From contig NZ_CP113527.1 in assembly GCF_028877475.1 (NCBI RefSeq), forward strand, positions 2,907,501 to 2,971,500: a DNA stretch of 64,000 nucleotides, written 5' to 3'. A model generated the notes under the pieces. It had not been told where the DNA came from. It saw only the letters and a program-made list of their open reading frames with translations, and made no database searches. The position numbers and the translations under genes are program-made. The stretch is from Lysinibacillus irui. GTDB taxonomy: Bacteria; Bacillota; Bacilli; Bacillales_A; Planococcaceae. How positions within the stretch are numbered: position 1 is the first letter of the stretch; every line of letters starts with the position of its first letter. Shown in pieces: positions 58,085 to 64,000 of this stretch.

Positions 58085-58657
58085 CTATTCGTTCACAGAT
58101 ACCATTGTAGGGCGTAACACACGATCCTTTAAGATATACCCTTTTTGCAGCTCGCGTAAGACAACACCCGTCTCTTTTTCACTATCTTGTTCTTGCATAA
58201 CAGCTTGGTGTACATTTGGATCAAATGGTTCACCTTCTGCTTTAATAACTTGCAGACCTTCTTTTTCTGTTGCTTCAATTAAAGAGCGATACACCATTTC
58301 AATCCCTTTAATAATAGATGCAGCTTCTTCCGAAGTTGTCTCAACTTGTAAGGCACGCTCAAAATTATCAAGAACTGGCAATAAATCAGATAGTAAGTTT
58401 TGTGCGCGGTATTTTTCAGCAGCCTCACGGTCTAACTGATTACGACGACGCATATTATCGAAGTCAGCGCGTAAGCGTAGGTGACGGTTTTCCTCGTCAT
58501 CAAGCTTGGCTTGTAGTTCAGCCAGCTTTGCCTCATACTGTTCTTCAATTGATAATTCAACTTCTTCTTGAACTTCTGCTTGTGCTACTTCCTCTTCTGT
58601 CGTTTCAGCTTGTACATCTTCTTGTACTAAATCTTTGTTTTCAGTTGTTTCTGTCAC
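58085..58657 (-). CDS. grpE: Nucleotide exchange factor GrpE
   Basis: The 190-residue protein has an acidic, disordered N-terminus (about 50 residues), a long coiled coil ([32 protein letters not shown]) and a beta domain with [19 protein letters not shown]. It releases ADP from DnaK. The GTG at 58657 lies six bases after AGGAGG; the frame is open seven codons upstream, but those codons are the ribosome binding site region. Confidence 0.95.
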   Translation of the reverse strand: MTETTENKDLVQEDVQAETTEEEVAQAEVQEEVELSIEEQYEAKLAELQAKLDDEENRHLRLRADFDNMRRRNQLDREAAEKYRAQNLLSDLLPVLDNFERALQVETTSEEAASIIKGIEMVYRSLIEATEKEGLQVIKAEGEPFDPNVHQAVMQEQDSEKETGVVLRELQKGYILKDRVLRPTMVSVNE

Positions 58658-58674
58658 TTGAATCCTCCTCATTA

Positions 58675-59703
58675 TCATTCACTACGATTCTTCGTAAAGG
58701 CCTGTGTTAAATCCAAGCGCATTACGTCTAATAAAGCCACGACACGCTTATAATCCATGCGTGTTGGGCCAATAATAGCAATGGCTCCCTGTTGATCATC
58801 ACCAATGGAATAAGTAGTAGTAATGACACTGCAATTTTCCATTTCTAATTGTTTATTTTCTGAGCCTATCCGAATATGAATACCTGATTCGTTCGGATGA
58901 AAAAGTGACTGCACTTGGCTAGTCGTCTCCATTAAGTCCAAAATCATACGGACTTTGTTTAAATCATGGAATTCTGGTTGGTTAAACATATTCGTTTTAC
59001 CACCATAGAAAATTTTACTTTCTGGATTTTGCATAGTGGCTGTCACGAGTGCGCGAATAAAATCATCCGCTGATCGAACATGCTGCTGTAGCACAGCCAG
59101 CACTTCAGCCTCAAGTCTTTTATGGAGATCTTCTAATGATACACCGATTAAGCGCTCATTTAAGATATTCACCATTTTCTCTAAATCCGAAGCGGTAAAG
59201 TCAGGCGGTAAGTTGAACATGCGATTTTCTACATGCCCATTGTTCGTCACGATAATTGCTACTGCAGTATCGCTCGAAAGAGGCACAATTGAAAATCGTT
59301 TGACACGATGCCTTTGAACATCAGGTCCTAAAAGTATGGAAGTATATGATGTCAGCTCCGATAAAATATTGGCTGACTTTCGGATAATATGCTCTACTTC
59401 TACTAATCGATCATTGAAAATTGATTGGATTTGTTGTATGTCCTTCGAATTAATACCTTGTGGACTCAACAAATGATCTACATAAAATCTGTAACCCTTT
59501 TCCGAAGGCACTCGACCAGAGGAAGTATGAGTTTTTTCTAGAAAGCCTAATTCCTCTAAATCCGCCATTTCATTTCGAATAGTGGCTGGACTAAATGTAA
59601 TCCCTTGTTTTTTGGAGATTTGGCGAGAACCTACCGGCTGTGCAGACACAATAAAGTCGTCTACAATGACTTGCAATATCTGTAACTGCCGATTTGTTAG
59701 CAT
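58675..59703 (-). CDS. hrcA: Heat-inducible repressor HrcA
   Basis: HrcA binds CIRCE and represses the class I heat-shock operons. The 342-residue protein has an N-terminal winged helix ([15 protein letters not shown] ... [39 protein letters not shown]) and a GAF-like dimer domain. The ATG at 59703 follows AGAGGTGATAATC; an upstream in-frame GTG lies inside the CIRCE element and is unlikely to be used. It is the first gene of the operon and represses itself. Confidence 0.95.
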   Translation of the reverse strand: MLTNRQLQILQVIVDDFIVSAQPVGSRQISKKQGITFSPATIRNEMADLEELGFLEKTHTSSGRVPSEKGYRFYVDHLLSPQGINSKDIQQIQSIFNDRLVEVEHIIRKSANILSELTSYTSILLGPDVQRHRVKRFSIVPLSSDTAVAIIVTNNGHVENRMFNLPPDFTASDLEKMVNILNERLIGVSLEDLHKRLEAEVLAVLQQHVRSADDFIRALVTATMQNPESKIFYGGKTNMFNQPEFHDLNKVRMILDLMETTSQVQSLFHPNESGIHIRIGSENKQLEMENCSVITTTYSIGDDQQGAIAIIGPTRMDYKRVVALLDVMRLDLTQAFTKNRSE

Positions 59704-59717
59704 GATTATCACCTCTG

Positions 59718-59744
59718 TTAGCACTCGACTAAGAGGAGTGCTAA
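59718..59744 (-). promoter_or_regulatory. CIRCE operator
   Basis: TTAGCACTC-N9-GAGTGCTAA is a perfect CIRCE inverted repeat (59718-59726 and 59736-59744). It lies between the promoter and the hrcA start, so HrcA binding blocks the operon. Confidence 0.98.
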
Positions 59745-59754
59745 TACTATTATT

Positions 59755-59783
59755 AAATTATCAAATCCCACATTTTATGTCAA
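59755..59783 (-). promoter_or_regulatory. Sigma-A promoter of the hrcA operon
   Basis: On the minus strand TTGACA (59778-59783) and TAATTT (59755-59760) are 17 bases apart, just upstream of CIRCE. Confidence 0.8.
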
Positions 59784-59792
59784 CGATATCGC

Positions 59793-60938
59793 TCAATCTT
59801 CTAGCAAAAATTGTTGAAATACTTCATTCCCTACGAAACGTCCTTTGCGCGTAAGACGAATTCCCCTCTCATCATGTTCCAAAAGCCCTTCTGATTCTAG
59901 CTTTTCGATGACTTGCTCATACTGTGCATTCATCGGCTCATTAAATTTCTCTTCATATATAGAGTGCATAACGCCCTCTGTTTTTCGCAGTCCTAAAAAC
60001 ATTTGTTCTTCTCTCTTCTCCGCTTGTGTTACCTCATGCTCATGTACAATTGGTAGCTCTTCTGCAAAAACAGCATCCATATACTTTTTCAATGGACCAT
60101 GATTAGAATAGCGTATACCCGCTAGGTACCCATGAGCACCTGCCCCAAAACCGGCATACTCATCATTATCCCAATATATTTTATTATGTTCTGAATGAAA
60201 ACCTGGTTTTGCAAAATTACTAATTTCGTATTGTTGAAGTCCGTGTAAAGACATTTCTTGCATTAGCACATCATACATATCCGCTTCAAGATCCTCAGTC
60301 GGTAAATGCAATTTGCCTTTAGCATATTGATTATAGAAAATGGTTTTTGGCTCTACAATAAGGGAATAGGCAGAGAAGTGCGGTAAATCTAGCGCAAAAG
60401 CTTTTTCTAATGAATCCCGCCATTGAGCCATCGTTTGCCCAGGCAACCCATACATTAAATCAATGCTAATATTGTGAAAGCCATGCTGTTTTGCCAAAGC
60501 GATTGTTTCGTAGACATGTTCATTACTATGTGTGCGTCCAATCTTCTGTAACAGTCCTTGGTCAAATGATTGCACACCCATACTCAGGCGATTAACACCA
60601 CCATCAAACAATACTTGCAATTTTGCTGCAGACAGTTCATCAGGATTGGCCTCTGATGTAAATTCTTTCACACTACTCATTGGAATATACGCATGAATAT
60701 ACGTTAGTAGTTTGTCCAATTGTTTTGGAGATAAAGCAGTTGGTGTCCCTCCACCGAGAAAAATCGTTTCGATGTTACGAAAATGCTCAGGATATTTTTT
60801 TGTTACTAGGGCCATCTCTTTCCCTAGTGCTTCTATATATTCATCCACTGGTTGATTTTTAAAATAAAATTTATTGAAATCACAGTAATTACAGATTTGA
60901 TGACAGAAAGGAATATGAATGTAAACACCTCGCGCCAT
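59793..60938 (-). CDS. hemW: Heme chaperone HemW (radical SAM)
   Basis: The 381-residue protein has the radical SAM site IPFCHQICNYCDF, GGGTPTALS, and the HemW-type C-terminal domain. It resembles oxygen-independent coproporphyrinogen oxidase, but this subgroup (B. subtilis hemN/yqeR position) acts as a heme chaperone rather than an oxidase. The second ATG (60938), six bases after AAGGG, gives MARGVYIHIPFC. It lies directly upstream of hrcA, as in B. subtilis; lepA, which normally precedes it, is absent here. Confidence 0.93.
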   Translation of the reverse strand: MARGVYIHIPFCHQICNYCDFNKFYFKNQPVDEYIEALGKEMALVTKKYPEHFRNIETIFLGGGTPTALSPKQLDKLLTYIHAYIPMSSVKEFTSEANPDELSAAKLQVLFDGGVNRLSMGVQSFDQGLLQKIGRTHSNEHVYETIALAKQHGFHNISIDLMYGLPGQTMAQWRDSLEKAFALDLPHFSAYSLIVEPKTIFYNQYAKGKLHLPTEDLEADMYDVLMQEMSLHGLQQYEISNFAKPGFHSEHNKIYWDNDEYAGFGAGAHGYLAGIRYSNHGPLKKYMDAVFAEELPIVHEHEVTQAEKREEQMFLGLRKTEGVMHSIYEEKFNEPMNAQYEQVIEKLESEGLLEHDERGIRLTRKGRFVGNEVFQQFLLED

Positions 60939-61077
60939 AGCCATCCCTTCTTTCTCGTTAAGTCTTTTCCATTTCTACATTATAACGAATCAATAGCAGG
61001 AACGCTATGAAACCATCTAGAGAGCTTGCAATTCAACACTCTTAAGATGATGTATATTTGATTGGTCTCCACAAAAA

Positions 61078-61126
61078 CGAACTGCACTTCAAATGTTAGT
61101 TAGACTCTAACAATCGAAAGTGCAGT
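61078..61126 (-). terminator. chrA terminator
   Basis: AACTGCACTT (near 61079) pairs with AAGTGCAGTT (near 61117-61126) around a loop that has its own TTAG/CTAA pairing. On the minus strand CGTTTTTG follows. Confidence 0.65.
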
Positions 61127-61130
61127 TTTT

Positions 61131-62327
61131 TCATGTATAACAAACAATTCCCACTATAATACCTAAGAGCACCAGTATGTAGGGTTGCATTTTCCAACGA
61201 ATTAAACACCATATAAAGACCGCGACTATACAAATATCTAACCCGCTTACAATGGTTTGCGTCACAATTGGATGGATAAATGCAGCAGCTAAAATGCCTA
61301 CGACTGCAGCATTTGCCCCTGCCATTGCCCCTTTGAGCCGTGCAATACGACTTAAACTAATCCAAAATGGAAGAGTCCCAATGACTAGTAAAAAAGCAGG
61401 TAGAAAAATCGCTAAAGTAGCAATGATTGCTCCTGGAATACCAGCAATGACCATACCTATATACGCTGCAAACGTAAATAAGGGTCCTGGAACTGCCTGT
61501 GTCATACCATAGCCAGCTAAAAAATCGGACGTAGTAATTTGGCCGCTTTGTACAAACTGTGCTTCCAGTAAAGGTAAAACAACATGACCACCACCAAATA
61601 CTAAGGCCCCAGCAGTATAAAATTTCTCAATCATAGCGATCCATTCATGATTCCAAATGGCACTTATGAATGGTAGACCGATCAGTAACAGTAAAAAAAG
61701 TGCTAATAACACCATGCCAGTTATTTTAGAAATTGGTATATGAACCATTTTGGATGAATGATCCTCATGGTCTTTTTTAATATATTGAAAACCTATACAG
61801 GCAGCTACTACTATCGAGGTAATTTGTGCAAATGGATGCAACCATGTCAACACAATTACAAGTGCCAACAAGGCAATCAACCAATGCAATGTGGTAGAAA
61901 GTATTTTTTTGCTCATATCAAAAATAGCCTGCGCCACAATCGCCACTGCCACTAACTTCAAACCATGTATCCAATCCATTTTCAGTTCTGTCAAAATGGA
62001 CAGATAAGCAAATACCATGAGTATTAATACTGAGGGTAATGTAAAACCAACAAATGATAGAAGGCTCCCTAATAGCCCACCTCTTATTAAACCGATCCCC
62101 ATCCCCACCTGACTGGATGCGGGACCAGGTAAAAATTGACTTAATATGACAAGTTGACTATAGTCATGCGCAGACAGCCATTTCCTTTTTTGCACATATT
62201 CCTGTTGAAAATAGCCTAAATGAGCTGTTGGCCCTCCAAACGAGGTACAGCCTAATTTTAAAGAAACCCAAAATATCTCCCATAGCGTTCGCAAACTCTC
62301 AACTACTTTCCCTGTCTTTTCTTTCAT
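61131..62327 (-). CDS. chrA: Chromate transporter ChrA
   Basis: This 398-residue membrane protein of the CHR superfamily is the long, two-domain form. The first half has LGCTSFGGPTAHLGYFQQEYV and LPGPASSQVGMGIG; the second half repeats the theme with AGALVFGGGHVVLPLLEAQFV and AVPGPLFTFAAYIGM. It has about ten helices. Family members export chromate, exchanging it for sulfate-type anions. It stands alone between hemW and the next gene, with no chrR or regulator near, and the ribosome binding site is weak. Confidence 0.88.
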   Translation of the reverse strand: MKEKTGKVVESLRTLWEIFWVSLKLGCTSFGGPTAHLGYFQQEYVQKRKWLSAHDYSQLVILSQFLPGPASSQVGMGIGLIRGGLLGSLLSFVGFTLPSVLILMVFAYLSILTELKMDWIHGLKLVAVAIVAQAIFDMSKKILSTTLHWLIALLALVIVLTWLHPFAQITSIVVAACIGFQYIKKDHEDHSSKMVHIPISKITGMVLLALFLLLLIGLPFISAIWNHEWIAMIEKFYTAGALVFGGGHVVLPLLEAQFVQSGQITTSDFLAGYGMTQAVPGPLFTFAAYIGMVIAGIPGAIIATLAIFLPAFLLVIGTLPFWISLSRIARLKGAMAGANAAVVGILAAAFIHPIVTQTIVSGLDICIVAVFIWCLIRWKMQPYILVLLGIIVGIVCYT

Positions 62328-62382
62328 TTTACATGGAAAGCAGATCCTTTCATTTTAAAAGTTTGTAAATTTTACTTACAGG

Positions 62383-63237
62383 CTAATCTTCCTTTATTTT
62401 AATGGCAGAACCAACTTTTTGACCTTCTTTATCGACTGGGATTAATTGATAATTCCCCTCTGTTAAATAGAGAGCATCCACACGGCTCCCCCACTTTGTA
62501 CGCTCTTTATTTAATGGATAGGGTGTTTCAAAGCGCCACGATTGCCCTGCTTTTGATTGGATTTTAAAGTATAAAGTGTCATTTATTATACTCTTTTCAG
62601 ACTGAAAATAAATTGTGGTCGAAATAGGTGTTGAAACGACTCTGTCAATCGTTATTTCCTGTTGATCGACATGCTCGATTTTTTTTCCTATAGAAAAGAC
62701 TTGCCGATCTTCTTGTAATTGTTCCTGAGATGCCTCTATTTGAAATTCCCACGGCTTGTCAATTGGTGTTTCTACATTCCAATCTTTATACCGAATAACT
62801 AATTCTAATTGTTCATCAGACGGAAAATCATCCATTTTAATGCTATTGTATATTGTATAAACGTGTGCAGATTTTGCTATGGACTGTCCACCATTACGAA
62901 CCATATAATCTTGACCATTGACAAGTATTTGCGGGAAGAAGAATACTTGATGATCAGGCGCAAACTCTTTTACAGGCTCGAAGGTTGCATTTAACAAAAT
63001 TTGATTATCATCAATAATCACTTCATTTAACGTTAAACGACCTAAGCTATTGGTAGCTGTCTTACCTACTTCTGTTTTGTAGGCTTCAAAGTCAACATCT
63101 TTATCCCAACATAAATACAGCACAAACCCACTAACCATCATCAATAAAAGAAATACAACTATACTCCTACTCCATTTTTTTCGTCCTCGATTTTCCTTAT
63201 CCAAATCAACAACTCGAAGTATATCATCGGACAACAT
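62383..63237 (-). CDS. DUF4179-like membrane-anchored protein
   Basis: The 284-residue protein has a short cytoplasmic N-terminus with LSDDILRVVDLDKENRGRKKW, one membrane helix (about residues 27-44) and an exposed domain of about 230 residues rich in beta strands (RLTLNEVIIDDNQILLNATFEP ... QEITIDRVVSTPISTTIYFQ). This matches the DUF4179/DUF5643 layout usually encoded beside an ECF sigma factor, but none is present here. The start is among three closely spaced codons after GAGGTG; ATG at 63237 is a best guess. Confidence 0.65.
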   Translation of the reverse strand: MLSDDILRVVDLDKENRGRKKWSRSIVVFLLLMMVSGFVLYLCWDKDVDFEAYKTEVGKTATNSLGRLTLNEVIIDDNQILLNATFEPVKEFAPDHQVFFFPQILVNGQDYMVRNGGQSIAKSAHVYTIYNSIKMDDFPSDEQLELVIRYKDWNVETPIDKPWEFQIEASQEQLQEDRQVFSIGKKIEHVDQQEITIDRVVSTPISTTIYFQSEKSIINDTLYFKIQSKAGQSWRFETPYPLNKERTKWGSRVDALYLTEGNYQLIPVDKEGQKVGSAIKIKED

Positions 63238-63346
63238 GTACACCTCATTTTTTTATAATCGTTATGTTTCATTGTAGTTTGTCTCGATGCATTATATAAC
63301 CTTGATTTACCGGAAGGATGGATAAATTCATATGTAAAAGGAATTA

Positions 63347-64000
63347 TTACATTCCTTTATTTGAATGACGGACTTTATTTGCTTCCTGCATTAAATAGTC
63401 CACAAAGACATCATCTCTTACTAGCCATGCTTGGTAATTCCGTTTCAAAAACCACTCTGCTTCATTAAAACTTGAAAAAATTTGCTCTAAGGGTGTTCGA
63501 TTTTTTTCTATTACCCAGTCTATTTCATTATTTGTATATAGTAGAAACACTTCATCTTCAAGGTTTTTATAAAATGTTCCAAATGATGTTCCTTTGATGT
63601 TATAGCGATTTCTTTTTGCATCCTCTGGAATAGGCTCTATATGAAATGTTTCTAACACAAACTGTTTATAGGCTTCCACTGTTAAAGAGCAACCGGCAGC
63701 CTTTTGATGCCCACCACCACCATATTGGGCTGCGATGGAGGATACATCAATATGGTCATGAATCGTCCGAAATGAGATTTTTTTACTTCCCATATTCATC
63801 ATGGCAATATAATCAAGATGAACATTTTCTTTTCCTAATTCATTGCCAAGCTCAGAATGGTACGATTCCGCATAGACAATGCCAGCATAAAATTCGCCCA
63901 AATTTGTTTGGACAAGCTCTCGTTTCTTACGTCGAATATAACGCTCTATTTTTTCTTCTTCCATACTTAAAATTTTCTTTTCGAATTCATCAAAATCAAA
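63347..64000 (-). CDS. DHH/DHHA1 phosphoesterase, C-terminal part
   Basis: The gene runs off the right edge of the window; 217 residues of its C-terminal part are visible. The DHHA1 motif is clear in SIAAQYGGGGHQKAAGCSL, preceded by FRTIHDHIDV. The last 100 residues are a non-catalytic tail. The layout fits the oligoribonuclease NrnB or a related DHH phosphoesterase that degrades short RNAs or cyclic dinucleotides. The catalytic DHH half lies outside, so the exact subgroup cannot be told. Confidence 0.75.
   Translation of the reverse strand, partial: FDFDEFEKKILSMEEEKIERYIRRKKRELVQTNLGEFYAGIVYAESYHSELGNELGKENVHLDYIAMMNMGSKKISFRTIHDHIDVSSIAAQYGGGGHQKAAGCSLTVEAYKQFVLETFHIEPIPEDAKRNRYNIKGTSFGTFYKNLEDEVFLLYTNNEIDWVIEKNRTPLEQIFSSFNEAEWFLKRNYQAWLVRDDVFVDYLMQEANKVRHSNKGM

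Overview
The window reads as the chromosome of a low-GC, endospore-forming Firmicute. It carries cotJABC, yqfC-yqfD, YqfQ/VrrA-like and other spore-type genes, strong AGGAGG ribosome binding sites and many TTG/GTG starts. The gene order is the Bacillus subtilis zur-to-hemW block (yqfV...hemN), but with enough replacements (single-chain GlyRS with a T-box, an HD-GYP gene, a local ktrBA, cotJ and deoC) that it looks like a Lysinibacillus-type Bacillaceae/Planococcaceae rather than Bacillus itself. The genus is inference from gene content; no database was searched.

Layout. 1-3.6 kb: a PCYCGC lipoprotein, an isochorismatase-family hydrolase, serC and a Cys/Lys-rich probable spore protein. 3.6-10.3 kb: the zinc operon znuC-znuB-zur under a Zur box, a yqfT-like gene, then nfo, cshB, yqfQ and ispH. 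10.3-15.3 kb: a C4-dicarboxylate locus (dctR-dctS divergent from dctB-dctP) with a perfect cre site before dctP. 15.5-18.3 kb: small uncharacterised genes, an FMN reductase and a DUF2164 protein. 18.3-26.9 kb: trmK-yqfO-small membrane gene, cccA, dnaG-sigA, ccpN-yqfL. 26.9-30.5 kb: a T-box-controlled glyS and an HD-GYP protein. 31.3-42.6 kb: recO, era, cdd, dgkA, ybeY, pgpH, phoH, yqfD, yqfC, a yqfB-position gene, floA, nfeD and rpsU. 42.8-47 kb: a cyclic di-AMP riboswitch in front of ktrB-ktrA, then cotJABC and deoC. 47.3-53 kb: mtaB, and a three-gene cluster of related probable spore-surface proteins. 53-61 kb: the heat-shock operon hrcA-grpE-dnaK-dnaJ-prmA-rsmE with CIRCE, and hemW. 61-64 kb: chrA, an orphan DUF4179-like membrane protein, and the C-terminal part of a DHH/DHHA1 phosphoesterase cut by the window edge.

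Most of the window is housekeeping: macromolecular synthesis, RNA modification and decay, heat shock, metal and potassium homeostasis, carbon control. Regulatory elements can be read directly: Zur box, cre, T-box, c-di-AMP riboswitch, CIRCE, several sigma-K-like promoters and many paired intrinsic terminators.

The most unusual part is 48.9-52.8 kb. Two near-identical genes flank a 572-residue relative with an acidic N-terminal repeat. The module that interrupts the core domain in the two short proteins appears to sit upstream of an uninterrupted core in the long one. The two short genes share a sigma-K-like -10 element. Also notable are a 45-bp tandem repeat directly behind phoH that stays open in the phoH frame, a Shine-Dalgarno-sequestering inverted repeat at 15.46-15.51 kb, and an HD-GYP gene whose strong ribosome binding site points to an out-of-frame small ORF.
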